From the NCBI GenBank assembly GCA_020633415.1, contig JACKDQ010000001.1:62001-126000 (forward strand): a stretch of 64,000 bases of DNA, written 5' to 3'. Shown in pieces: positions 42,257 through 50,777 of this stretch (its first letter is position 1; each line of letters begins with the position of its first letter). Both the position numbers and the translations under genes were made by a program. The notes under the pieces are model-generated. The model was not told the origin of the DNA. It saw nothing but the letters and a program-made list of their open reading frames with translations, and searched no databases. Source of the DNA: Deltaproteobacteria bacterium (GTDB taxonomy: Bacteria; Myxococcota_A; Polyangia; GCA-2747355).

Positions 42257-44002
42257 TTACTGCCAGAGGCGTTGCCGGGCATCGGCTAGCTCGGCGACGA
42301 TTTGCTCGAGCTCGGCCTCCTGAGTTTCCAGGGCTTTGCCGAGCTGTGCGCTGCTCGAGCTCTTGCTCTGCCGCTCGGCGAGCGTCTGGTCGAGCACCTC
42401 GCTGACCCCGCGGGTCAGGGCGTCACCGGCGCTGGTGACGAAATCGGCGAGCTGCTCGGCGAAGCGGTCGACGATTTCCTCGAACTTTGGGCGCACGGCG
42501 TCGGCCGCCGCGCGGATCACTTCGGGTGCCTTTTCCTTGGCTTGGGTCTTGATCATCCCGTCGGCACGGGTGCGCAGTGCGACAGCGAGGATCGGCGCGG
42601 CGATCGTCAGTAGGCCACCGACGAAGGTATTGACGAACAAAAAGATCGTCGTACCCAGTGCACCGACAGCAAACACCGAGGCATCGTATTTTAGGGTGTC
42701 GACGTCGAGTTCGACGCGTGTTGCTCTGGGATTGAGATTGCTGCTGACCCGATCGAGCACGCCGCGGACGTTTTCGTTGGTCACGGCGATGATCTCCTCG
42801 GCGAGCTTTTCGAGCAGCTCAGCAACCTTGTCACCTTCCAATTCAGCCCACTCTTTGAACTTGTCTTGAATGAAGAACTGCAGGTACTTCTTGACGTCGC
42901 TGGCCTCGGCACCGTCGATTTGGGCCGGAAGAACGCGACAAAACTCGTCGCAGAACAGCCGTAGATCATGGCGAATCGTCGCCTTGGTCGCTTCGGCCTC
43001 GGCATTGATCCGCTCGAGGTGTTCGCGGATTCCCGCCTGCGATCCAGCGAGTTCCTTGCGGATACCCGCTACGCGCGCGGTCAACTCTTCGAGCGAAAGC
43101 TCGAGGCTGCCACGTTTGAGGCCGATGCTCGAGTGCAAGTATTGCGCGGTGTGCTGCGCATCAGCCACTGCATTGTCGACGAGAATGCGCCCGCGCTCCT
43201 CGTTGAGATAGCGTTTGAGGTGCTCGAGCAGCGGATCCATCCCGCTCTTCTTGCGGGTTTTGGCATCGAGGTGCGAGCGTGCGCTGACCGCAAAGATCGT
43301 TGGCTCATCGACAAGAGCGGAGAGGTGCTTGTGCGCAAATTCTGTCGTTTCCTTGAGCTCGTCCTTGCTGAGCAAGTCGGCTTTTCCGACGACAAACAGC
43401 AGCTTGTCGCGACTGCGTTGCAGCAAGCGCTGTTGCAGAAAGGTGCGCTCGCTTTGCTTGAGCACCTGGGTTCCATCGAGCAAAAAGATCACAGCGTCCG
43501 CTCGCGGGATGTAGCCGTAGGTCACCTCGGCGCGCGCCAGGTTGATGTCGTTGACGCCCGGCGTATCGACTAGCGTAATGTGCTCTTTGAGCAGATCGAT
43601 TGGATAGCCGACCTCGACGAAGTTGATGCCTTCGGCCTGCTTGCCGCCGAGCGTAACGTACTCGGCAAGCTTTTCCGGGTCGATCACTTCGCTTTCGCCG
43701 TTCATCCTGACGACGCGCGCTTGTGGTTGCTCTGCCCAGACGATGTGGTTGATCGTCGCCGTGGTCGGCGTGATCCCGGTGGGCAGCAGCGCTTCGCCAA
43801 GCAGCGCGTTGACGAAGGTGCTCTTGCCGTGGTTGAACTCGCCGAGCACAACCAGGTTAAATCGACCGTCTTGCAGCTTCGGCAGTCGCATTTTTGTGAT
43901 TTCGTCGCGGAGCGAGGTCATACCGAGTTTGCCGGCCAGCTCCGCCAAGCGGGTCCAGAGGGCAGCCGCTTCGGCCGTCTGTGCGATGTAGTTATCGAGC
44001 AT
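42257..44002 (-). CDS. Dynamin-family membrane GTPase
   Basis: 581 residues from ATG 44002. The GTPase domain has a P-loop GEFNHGKST at 54-62, G2 around TPTTATIN, G3 DTPG at 146-149 (HITLVDTPGVND) and a G4-like VVGKADLL. A long helical middle domain (about 240-440) precedes a hydrophobic hairpin (about 455-495, FAVGALGTTIFLFVNTFVGG and LLTIAAPILAVAL), the membrane paddle of bacterial dynamin-like proteins. The C-terminal coiled coil is acidic. It acts in membrane fusion, fission or repair. The start codon overlaps the stop of the M48 peptidase gene (TAATG), so the two are coupled. Confidence 0.92.
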   Translation of the reverse strand: MLDNYIAQTAEAAALWTRLAELAGKLGMTSLRDEITKMRLPKLQDGRFNLVVLGEFNHGKSTFVNALLGEALLPTGITPTTATINHIVWAEQPQARVVRMNGESEVIDPEKLAEYVTLGGKQAEGINFVEVGYPIDLLKEHITLVDTPGVNDINLARAEVTYGYIPRADAVIFLLDGTQVLKQSERTFLQQRLLQRSRDKLLFVVGKADLLSKDELKETTEFAHKHLSALVDEPTIFAVSARSHLDAKTRKKSGMDPLLEHLKRYLNEERGRILVDNAVADAQHTAQYLHSSIGLKRGSLELSLEELTARVAGIRKELAGSQAGIREHLERINAEAEATKATIRHDLRLFCDEFCRVLPAQIDGAEASDVKKYLQFFIQDKFKEWAELEGDKVAELLEKLAEEIIAVTNENVRGVLDRVSSNLNPRATRVELDVDTLKYDASVFAVGALGTTIFLFVNTFVGGLLTIAAPILAVALRTRADGMIKTQAKEKAPEVIRAAADAVRPKFEEIVDRFAEQLADFVTSAGDALTRGVSEVLDQTLAERQSKSSSSAQLGKALETQEAELEQIVAELADARQRLWQ

Positions 44003-44928
44003 TATCGTTCCTTGGCCTCGTCGCTGGTTGTCGACCCAAAGACCCTGACGATTTTCGCCACCTCGGCGTCGCACCAGTTGAGGCTGTGGCCAAGCGTTTC
44101 GTCTTCGCCGAGTTGGTCGGTGGCGCGCAGGTAAAAGTGGGTTTGCGCAAAGAGCTTGAGTGCAGCGAGCCGCTTGGGCAGATAGGGGTGGCTGCGGAAA
44201 AACTCCGCGACCCGACCGACGCCTGTTTGACCTTCGTGCATTTGCTTGACGTACTCGTCGATGTCGACGCGGTCAGCGAGCTTCTTGCTTCCTAGCGCTA
44301 GCTTAGCCAGCGCCCGTTCGGCGACGGTGGCATCGCTAGTGCAGAGCATTCCCGCGCGATCGCATGTGATCTCCGCGCGTCGCGCCCAGCTTTGCAGCGC
44401 GAGCACTGCGGGGTGGACGATCCAGCGCACGAAGACGTTGGCCGAATACAGCAGGTAGTAGAGGGTCGTGGTGTAGACCACGTGGTTGTTGTGAACGTGG
44501 CCACACTCGTGGCCGACGACAAAGCGCAGCTCGTCGATGCTCAAATGGTCGATCAGCACGCCGTTGAGTACGATGAACGAATCCTCCTCGGTGCCAAAGG
44601 TGTGGGCGTTTAGTTCGCCGACGTTGGGCGCGACGTAGATCGTGGGGGTTGGAATGTCGAGGCGTTGTGCGCAATCGATCGCGAGTTGGTGAAGTTCGGG
44701 AAATTGCCTTTCCGTGACCTTGACCGATGTGCCGAGGATTTCGTTTTTGGCGACACTTTTCCAGAGCCGCACCGTCGCCTCGGCAGCGAGCCGAACCGGC
44801 GTGACCTTGGCCAGCGTGCGTAAGACTTTCTGATCGCCCGGGTAGGCGTAGGCAGCTCCAGGTCGCTGCTCCTCGGCTGTCTTTTGTTGTGCGATGTACT
44901 TTTCGAAGTCCAGCTCGACCGCGACCAT
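44002..44928 (-). CDS. M48-family zinc metallopeptidase
   Basis: 308 residues from ATG 44928 (GAGAGGA upstream; the frame continues to 44976). The zinc motif HECGH (140-144) lies in DELRFVVGHECGHVHNNHVV, and the third ligand Glu is in RRAEITCDRAGML. A hydrophobic stretch between them (about 150-180) may be membrane-associated, as in HtpX and Ste24-type enzymes. It belongs to the soluble-to-peripheral M48 branch and could act in membrane protein quality control. Coupling with a dynamin-like GTPase suggests a shared role in membrane maintenance (inference). Confidence 0.92.
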   Translation of the reverse strand: MVAVELDFEKYIAQQKTAEEQRPGAAYAYPGDQKVLRTLAKVTPVRLAAEATVRLWKSVAKNEILGTSVKVTERQFPELHQLAIDCAQRLDIPTPTIYVAPNVGELNAHTFGTEEDSFIVLNGVLIDHLSIDELRFVVGHECGHVHNNHVVYTTTLYYLLYSANVFVRWIVHPAVLALQSWARRAEITCDRAGMLCTSDATVAERALAKLALGSKKLADRVDIDEYVKQMHEGQTGVGRVAEFFRSHPYLPKRLAALKLFAQTHFYLRATDQLGEDETLGHSLNWCDAEVAKIVRVFGSTTSDEAKER

Positions 44929-45045
44929 GGGTTTGGATTCCTCTCGGTATAAGACGACGATGGCGACCGAGGGCACAAAACGCGACTCGGCACGCGAGGT
45001 CGTCGAATTGTAGTACGGAGCGTGCGGCGATGGGTAACCCTTCGC

Positions 45046-46872
45046 CTATCCGCCGGGTGAGGCGCCGTCTTGCGGTAATCGCCCAGGTGCGGCGCCGTCG
45101 CCTGACTGGCCAGGGCGCAAGTCCGCGGTTTCACTTCCCGAAAACAGGGTGCCCGGTGTTGCGGCCAACCAGTCGATGTCGCTCTCGATGCAGATACCAC
45201 CGCCGCCGATTTCCGGACCACGAAACTGTAGGTCGATGCTTTCGCGTTCCCCGACGGTGCGGATCGCGTGCAGTCCCTTTTGCGCCTCGAGGGTCCATAG
45301 CGCACCGAGCTTCATCTGCTGGCGAGTCGTCAGTTCGTAGCGGTCGTCGTCTCGCTGTGAAAACCGCAGCTCTTCGATTTGCCCCTCGATGGTCTTGCCG
45401 ATCAACTCGTGGGAATGACTGTGGATCGGCGTCGCGGCCCCGGGGCTGCGGCAGACGGCAACCAGCGCCCAGTCGTTATTGCCCTCCCAAAAGGTTGCCC
45501 AGCGACAGCCTTGGCCGTGGGGCAGTGGGCTCTTGCGCACCGGGATCAGCTCGCCGAGCGAAGGTTGCAGCTGCTCGACCAGCTTGCGGATATACGGGCG
45601 GTCGACGGGTTGCTGGCGCTGGTGGTCGTCGAGCAGCAGGATTGCCTCGCGCAGGGTGACCGGCTCGCCCGCTTCGTAGCGGCGGCGCAGTCCGCGGATC
45701 CGTTGCGTCTTGGTGGCCAAGGTCAGATACAGGGCACCAGTGACGGCGAACGCGCCAACAGCGCAGGCGACGGCCCAAGCGATCTTGCCGCTAAGCGAGA
45801 GGAATAGCAGGACGAGGGTCAGTGCCGAAAGCCAAAGCGACGTCGCTGCTCCGGTGATCAGCGCGCGCGGTCCGCCCCGCAGCAGGCCGCGGATGTCGAT
45901 GTGGAGTCCGACGCTGGCGACGACCGAGAGGATCGCGAAGTCGACGAACAATGCGGCGCCCTTGAGTAGCATCAACCAGCTGGTGTGGCTGGCGAACAGC
46001 TGGTCTCCTGCCACGCGACAGATCGCCAAGAGGATATAGCCCAGGACGAACTGCGGCAGATGTTGGGCCAACGAGCCGTCGGTGGACGGTGCCTTGCGCA
46101 GCAGCGAGAGCGTGACCAAAGCCGGTGCGAGGCCGACGATGCGCAGAGACTTGGCGGCGGCAGCGAGCACGTCACCGCCATCGCCCATCTGCGCACCGAC
46201 GGCGACGGCCGAAGACAGATCATTGACCGCTAGGCCGCTCCACACCCCCGAGATGTGCAGGCCGAGCCCAAGCAAGTCGATCAGTGGTTTGAAAAACAGC
46301 AGTGCAAACACGCTGTAAAGAAAGACCACGCCGATCGCCAGGCCCTGTTCTTCGCGTCGGGCGCCGACGACTGGAGCCGTTGCGTTGACGGCCGACGCTC
46401 CGCAGATCATCGTTCCGATCGCGAGCAGATCGACCAGCGCTTGGCGCAGTCCCAGTCGCGTGCCGATCGCCTGGGCGAGCAAGAATGTTGAAGGCAGCGC
46501 CACACAGAGGATCAGTCCCTGTGAGAGGATCGTCGTGGTGTTGATGTCGGCAGTGCGGACCTCGAGCCCCATCAGGATGATCGCTGCGCGCAATACCCAC
46601 TTGCCGCAAAAGCGCAGCCCATTGGCGTAGCGATCGGGGTCGCGCTCGGCGCTCGGCAAGCTCAAGCTAAGCAGGTGGCGAAGCGGGCTATTGAGGACGA
46701 CCAGACCGAAAAGTAGCGCCAAGAAGACGTCGGAAATGTAGCTGGTCGGCGGGATCAGATGGCGCTTGCTGACATAGGCCAACAGGCCGACGCTGCTCGC
46801 CAAGAGCATTCCATGGACGTCTGTGCGTCGCGGCAGCCATTGCGGACGAGGCATCGGCTGGCGTTCTTGCAC
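45046..46872 (-). CDS. YeiH/UPF0324 exporter fused to a cysteine dioxygenase domain
   Basis: 608 residues. Residues 20-385 are a polytopic membrane protein of the putative sulfate exporter family: GTMICGASAVNATAPVVGAR (154-172), HISGVWSGLAVNDLSSAVAVGAQ (206-228), KSLRIVGLAPA (241-251). Residues 400-560 resemble cysteine dioxygenase type I: ATPIHSHSHELIGKTIEGQ with candidate iron ligands H484 and H486, and GLHAIRTV with H535 as the third. The Cys and Tyr that cross-link in mammalian enzymes are absent, as in several bacterial relatives. Cysteine dioxygenase makes cysteine sulfinate, which yields sulfite. The start is GTG 46872 or ATG 46854. A GS-rich tail of about 40 residues ends the protein. 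Confidence 0.9.
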   Translation of the reverse strand: MQERQPMPRPQWLPRRTDVHGMLLASSVGLLAYVSKRHLIPPTSYISDVFLALLFGLVVLNSPLRHLLSLSLPSAERDPDRYANGLRFCGKWVLRAAIILMGLEVRTADINTTTILSQGLILCVALPSTFLLAQAIGTRLGLRQALVDLLAIGTMICGASAVNATAPVVGARREEQGLAIGVVFLYSVFALLFFKPLIDLLGLGLHISGVWSGLAVNDLSSAVAVGAQMGDGGDVLAAAAKSLRIVGLAPALVTLSLLRKAPSTDGSLAQHLPQFVLGYILLAICRVAGDQLFASHTSWLMLLKGAALFVDFAILSVVASVGLHIDIRGLLRGGPRALITGAATSLWLSALTLVLLFLSLSGKIAWAVACAVGAFAVTGALYLTLATKTQRIRGLRRRYEAGEPVTLREAILLLDDHQRQQPVDRPYIRKLVEQLQPSLGELIPVRKSPLPHGQGCRWATFWEGNNDWALVAVCRSPGAATPIHSHSHELIGKTIEGQIEELRFSQRDDDRYELTTRQQMKLGALWTLEAQKGLHAIRTVGERESIDLQFRGPEIGGGGICIESDIDWLAATPGTLFSGSETADLRPGQSGDGAAPGRLPQDGASPGG

Positions 46873-46948
46873 AGTTGGCGCGAGAAGTCATCACTTCGCT
46901 CGCCGGCGACTGCTGGGCCGACGATCTGGCAGCGCCTTGAAAAGCATT

Positions 46949-46978
46949 TTGAATTTCGCTGGCTAATCGGACTATGCT
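46949..46978 (+). promoter_or_regulatory. Candidate promoter of nhaA
   Basis: TTGAAT (46949-46954), an 18-bp spacer and TATGCT (46973-46978), about 95 bp before the nhaA ATG. No structured leader was recognised between them. Confidence 0.4.
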
Positions 46979-47072
46979 GAGCACGCCTCACAGCAGTAGA
47001 TGGCGTGTCGTCCGGTGCAAGTGGTCGGCAATGCTCGGCACCGGCTAGATCTCAGTTTCACAGAGGAAGCAG

Positions 47073-48263
47073 ATGAGCGCGCAGGCAAACGAAAACGGTG
47101 GTGTGATCACCTTCCTGTTCGAAAACAGTTTATTTCTGATCGGTGGAGCTGCGGCGGCACTGCTCTACGCGAACCTCGCTCCCGATTCTTATCATCACTT
47201 GTTGCACCATAAGAACGGCTCGGTCCTCGGGCACGAGGTCAACCTGTTTCACTTTGTCGTCAACGACATTGCGATGGCGTTCTTCTTTTTGCTGGCCGGC
47301 AAAGAGATTCGCGAGGCGATGCTGCCCGGCGGGCCGCTGTCCAAGGTCAGCACGGCCTCGTTGCCGATTCTCGCGACCCTCGGTGGGATGGCCGGCCCCG
47401 CCTGTATTTACGCGCTCGGTAGCCGGATGTTCCAGCCCGAGCTGCTGCGCGGTTGGGCTGTGCCGATGGCGACCGACATCGCTTTTAGCTACCTCGTTGC
47501 GCGGATGATCTTTCCGCGCATTGGTGGCAAGACCCATCCCGCGATCGTCTTTTTGTTGCTGCTGGCGATCGCCGACGATGCCGGCGGTTTGATCGTGCTC
47601 GCTGCGTTTTATCCGCAAGGTGAGACGGCGCCGTTATTGCTCTTGGGCTTCGCGGCCGCTGCGATCATCTTGTCGCTGGTTTTTTGGAAGGTCCTGAAAA
47701 TCAAAAACTTCTGGCCCTATCTGCTCGTTCCCGGCGCGATCTCCTGGTTTGGCTTTTTCAAAGGCGGCATCCACCCTGCGTTGGCCTTGGTGCCACTCGC
47801 TTGGTGTCTGCCTCACGAGCACGCCGACCTGGGGTTTTGGGAACAAGGCGAGTCGGACGGCCAGGACACGCTCAACCAAATGGAGCATTGGTGGAAGCGG
47901 CCCGTCGAATTGATCTTGGGCCTGTTTGGCTTCGCCAACGCCGGCGTGGTTTTCTCGGCGGTCGGGATGGGCACGTATCTGGTATTTTTCGCGCTGCTGT
48001 TTGGCAAGCCGATCGGTATCGTGACCATGACCAAGATTGGCCAACTGTTTGGTCTGCAGTTGCCCGAAGGCATGGGCAATCGCCATCTGGTGGTCGTCGG
48101 TTTTGCCGCCGGTATTGGATTTACCGTGGCCTTGTTCGTTTCGGTCGTCGCCTTCCCGAGCGGTACGTTGCAGGACAGCGTGAAAATGGGCGCACTGGCC
48201 AGCTTCCTGGTCGCACCGGTAACCTTGATTCTCGGCAAGATTCTGCTGCCCAAAAAGGCTTAG
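47073..48263 (+). CDS. nhaA: Na+/H+ antiporter NhaA
   Basis: 396 residues with about 12 membrane helices. Hallmarks are FHFVVNDIAMAFFFLLAGKEI near the N-terminus, GWAVPMATDIAFSYLVA (the helix 4 Asp region), and LLLLAIADDAGGLIVLAAF, whose DD pair corresponds to the ion-binding aspartates of NhaA (E. coli reads IDDLGAI there). It exchanges internal sodium for external protons, keeping cytoplasmic pH and sodium in range. The start at ATG 47073 has AGGAAG upstream. Its neighbour is the divergent exporter-dioxygenase fusion. Confidence 0.95.
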   Translation: MSAQANENGGVITFLFENSLFLIGGAAAALLYANLAPDSYHHLLHHKNGSVLGHEVNLFHFVVNDIAMAFFFLLAGKEIREAMLPGGPLSKVSTASLPILATLGGMAGPACIYALGSRMFQPELLRGWAVPMATDIAFSYLVARMIFPRIGGKTHPAIVFLLLLAIADDAGGLIVLAAFYPQGETAPLLLLGFAAAAIILSLVFWKVLKIKNFWPYLLVPGAISWFGFFKGGIHPALALVPLAWCLPHEHADLGFWEQGESDGQDTLNQMEHWWKRPVELILGLFGFANAGVVFSAVGMGTYLVFFALLFGKPIGIVTMTKIGQLFGLQLPEGMGNRHLVVVGFAAGIGFTVALFVSVVAFPSGTLQDSVKMGALASFLVAPVTLILGKILLPKKA

Positions 48264-48300
48264 CTTCCGCTCGCCGATCGGCCTGTGCTGACGCGCGGCG

Positions 48301-48329
48301 TTGGGAAACGCCGCGAGCAGTGCTACATT
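48301..48329 (+). promoter_or_regulatory. Candidate promoter with overlapping inverted repeat
   Basis: TTGGGA (48301-48306), a 17-bp spacer and TACATT (48324-48329), 28 bp before the GTG at 48357. The -35 lies in the loop and arm of a perfect 9-bp hairpin CGCGGCGTT-GGGA-AACGCCGCG (48294-48315). This could be an operator, or the 3' hairpin of nhaA without a T-run. Confidence 0.45.
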
Positions 48330-48356
48330 CTCCGCGACTTAAGCGGAGGCAACCTG

Positions 48357-48836
48357 GTGTTCGATCCCAGCAAGACAAAAACGAATCTGATCCGGGTATC
48401 CTGGGATCGTCTCTCGCGGTTGCCCGCCGGTAAGCTGGCGTTCTCGCGATTGGTTGGCCGGCTGGCGCCCTATACTGGCTCGATCGGTGCCCATGTGCTC
48501 GAGTTGTCGGCAGGGTATGCGCGCGTCGAACTGCGCGACCGCAAGGCGGTCCGCAACCATTTACGTTCGGTTCATGCGATCGCTTTGGCCAACTTGGCCG
48601 AGGTTTGTTCGGGGTTGGCCTTGATGTACAGCGTCGATGACCATACGCGCGGCATCCTCAAGGGACTGAGCATCGAATACCTCAAGAAGGCGCGTGGTAC
48701 CTTGCACGCGGTGGCGCGCTTCGATCCGCCCGCCGCCGGCAGTGCTGGCGACTTCGAGGTTGAGGCGTTGTTGTCGAATGCTGATGGTACGGTCGTCGCG
48801 CGCGCCCGGGCGCATTGGCTATTGGGTCCGAAGTAA
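48357..48836 (+). CDS. Hotdog-fold thioesterase-like protein (DUF4442 type)
   Basis: 159 residues from GTG 48357, with GCGGAGG upstream. The sequence follows the hotdog pattern of YiiD/DUF4442: LSRLPAGKLAFSRLVGRLAP, YTGSIGAHVLELSAGYARVE, LRDRKAVRNHLRSVHAIALA with NLAEVCSGLALMYSVD (the long central helix), and strands with VARARAHWLLG. Members hydrolyse or bind acyl-CoA thioesters. A tandem candidate promoter precedes it. The next gene follows after 10 bp with a GGAGG ribosome site, so they probably form an operon. Substrate unknown. Confidence 0.85.
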   Translation: MFDPSKTKTNLIRVSWDRLSRLPAGKLAFSRLVGRLAPYTGSIGAHVLELSAGYARVELRDRKAVRNHLRSVHAIALANLAEVCSGLALMYSVDDHTRGILKGLSIEYLKKARGTLHAVARFDPPAAGSAGDFEVEALLSNADGTVVARARAHWLLGPK

Positions 48837-48846
48837 GGGAGGGACA

Positions 48847-49476
48847 ATGTTCGACTTGATTGGTGAAAAGCTAGTTCGACGGCTGTCTCGTCGCGATTTG
48901 CCGTGGTTTGATGCCGATGGGGTCGATATTGCCGCACTAGCAACCCATCTCGATCAATTACCGACAGCTCGGCGCCAGGCGTTGGCGCTGAGCCTCGGGC
49001 GAAAGCAGCTGGCAATGCTCTTTGAAGCTGCCGCCGGTTTTGCGCCGCGTACGCTCGCTGACATCGTACCCAGCGAGCTGCCGCCGTTGCTTGAGGTTAC
49101 CCACGAGGGGCGCAACAGCTTGCCGGCGTTCACTCGCTTTGCCAAAGTGTTCTGCCGTCCCGATGACGCGCCCGAGGAGCTTTGGGGCTACAACCGCAAC
49201 GCGCAGCTGGTCAGCACAACAGTTGGTCCCGGCTATTTTGTCGCCTACGTCGAACAGCCTGGCGAGGTGTTGATCGACTACTTGCGCTTGCCGCCGCGCA
49301 CGATCGCTGGTTGGCCGCCGATGATCGGTAACGATCAGCGGTTATCGCGCTTCGTCTACAACGGCACCCAGGACGTCTTGCGCGCGGTGAGTCAACACGT
49401 CAGCATCGGCCGTGCCCGTCGAGGCGGCAAGTTGATGGACGCTTGGTTCGTTCTTTGTCGCGTCGATCAGCTCTGA
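48847..49476 (+). CDS. Conserved-looking protein of unknown function, 209 aa
   Basis: The start at ATG 48847 has GGAGG five bases upstream and lies 10 bp after the hotdog gene. No signal peptide or membrane helix. Notable stretches are MFDLIGEKLVRRLSRRDLPW, TRFAKVFCRPDDAPEELWGY, LVSTTVGPGYFVAYVEQPGE and SRFVYNGTQDVLRAVSQHVS. The layout resembles myxobacterial cytoplasmic proteins of the DUF2378 type, with a C-terminal FVY/V-type sheet and a wide central sheet. That comparison is tentative. Its coupling with a thioesterase-like gene suggests lipid metabolism, but no catalytic motif is visible. Confidence 0.7.
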   Translation: MFDLIGEKLVRRLSRRDLPWFDADGVDIAALATHLDQLPTARRQALALSLGRKQLAMLFEAAAGFAPRTLADIVPSELPPLLEVTHEGRNSLPAFTRFAKVFCRPDDAPEELWGYNRNAQLVSTTVGPGYFVAYVEQPGEVLIDYLRLPPRTIAGWPPMIGNDQRLSRFVYNGTQDVLRAVSQHVSIGRARRGGKLMDAWFVLCRVDQL

Positions 49477-49589
49477 TCGATCGCGATCGCGCGGCGTTTG
49501 CCGAGTGTGCGAAGATCACAATTAACGCCAGCGTTCGCAGGATTGCCGGTTTCGTTGACCTGGTCAGCGATCGATGGCTATGCTCGGCT

Positions 49590-50777
49590 GTGACTTGGCG
49601 AGCGACCGCGTTTAGGGCGTCTTTTCCGTTTGCGATCAGTGTGTTGGCGCTGATGTGGGCGGGTGCTGGGTTTGCCAACGAACCCGCCGAGGCGAGCAAG
49701 GCGTCGGCGGCTTCGGCGAAGTTTTCCGAGGGACAGGCAGCCTACAACGCCGGCCGCTACCGTGAGGCGATCGCAGCATTTCGTCACGCTCAGCGATTGG
49801 CACCCCACGCCTTCACATTATTCAACATTGCCCGCTGCCATGAAAACCTCGGCGAGGTTGCTTTGGCGGCGGAGCACTATCAACTGGCCCTCGAGCAGAC
49901 GACCGATGCGTCGACCCGCTTGGATGTGATCGGACGGCTCGAACGCTTGCGCAAGCTGCCGGTGAAGATCTTTGTCGGCAGCGAACCGAATGGTGCGGCG
50001 GTAACGATTGACCGTGCCGATCGGACAGCCGCGTCGAAGCAGACGCCGGCGGTGCTGCAGCTTAGTCCGGGTCGCCACTGTTTGTTTTTTCGCAAGCGTG
50101 GCTACCAACTCGGCTCGCGTTGTCTCGTGGTTCGCGCTGGACAAGAGCAGTCGCTGACCGTCCCGCTCGAGGCCGAGCCGGCCTGCCCGAAGGTCAAGCC
50201 CTGCACTGTACCTGGGCCGGCTAAGCCGCTGCTCGACGAGGTTTACGCCAATTTTTCTGCGCTCGGTGCGTTGGGCTGGTCGGCGGGGCGGCCGTTGGTT
50301 GCCGCGCCGGGGTTTCGCGTCTATGCCGGTTATCGCAACTGGGTGTTTGGCGGCCATCTGCTCTACTACGTCGCCGGCCAGACGCCGATCGAACCCGAAG
50401 TGGCTGATGGCGTGACCTATGACAAGGTTGCCTTTCGTTGGATGTTGGTGCAGGCCGAAAGCGGTTGGGTCTTTCCTTTGCCACATGCACGGATCGAGCT
50501 CACTGGGGGCATCGGCGTCTCGATCGATCGCGTCGAATTCGTTGGCCAGGATGTTCAGTCGAAGCAGACCTCGCGCATCAGCGAAAAGGGTGCGTTTTCC
50601 TGGTCGGTGGGGGCGACGATTCTCGGCTACGTGACCAGCTGGCTCTCGGCCGGGGTTGGTGGTCGGTTCGGTATGATTCACGGCGGTCGCGTTGATAAGG
50701 ATCAGCCGCGTCGCGTCGCGGAAAACTCGCATTTCCCCTACCTCAATTTCTGGGGCACGCTAAACTTCCAGCTCTGA
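49590..50777 (+). CDS. TPR and PEGA protein with a C-terminal beta-barrel
   Basis: About 395 residues from GTG 49590, the start that leaves a signal peptide (MTWRATAFRASFPFAISVLA) near the end. The frame is open back to 49443, so the start is uncertain. TPR-like helices (AKFSEGQAAYNAGRYREAIA, FRHAQRLAPHAFTLFNIARC) lead to a PEGA-type domain (VKIFVGSEPNGAAVTIDRAD, LQLSPGRHCLFFRKRGYQLG). The last 190 residues alternate amphipathic strands (FRVYAGYRNWVFGGHLLYYV, ARIELTGGIGVSIDRVEFVG) and end LNFWGTLNFQL, an outer-membrane barrel pattern with a terminal aromatic-x-Leu signal. Its stop overlaps the kinase start (TGATG). Confidence 0.78.
   Translation: MTWRATAFRASFPFAISVLALMWAGAGFANEPAEASKASAASAKFSEGQAAYNAGRYREAIAAFRHAQRLAPHAFTLFNIARCHENLGEVALAAEHYQLALEQTTDASTRLDVIGRLERLRKLPVKIFVGSEPNGAAVTIDRADRTAASKQTPAVLQLSPGRHCLFFRKRGYQLGSRCLVVRAGQEQSLTVPLEAEPACPKVKPCTVPGPAKPLLDEVYANFSALGALGWSAGRPLVAAPGFRVYAGYRNWVFGGHLLYYVAGQTPIEPEVADGVTYDKVAFRWMLVQAESGWVFPLPHARIELTGGIGVSIDRVEFVGQDVQSKQTSRISEKGAFSWSVGATILGYVTSWLSAGVGGRFGMIHGGRVDKDQPRRVAENSHFPYLNFWGTLNFQL

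Noticed and set aside
49818..50732. Minus-strand frame over the TPR/PEGA barrel gene
   Set aside because: No domain; the plus frame is coupled to the kinase and has repeats and strand patterns.
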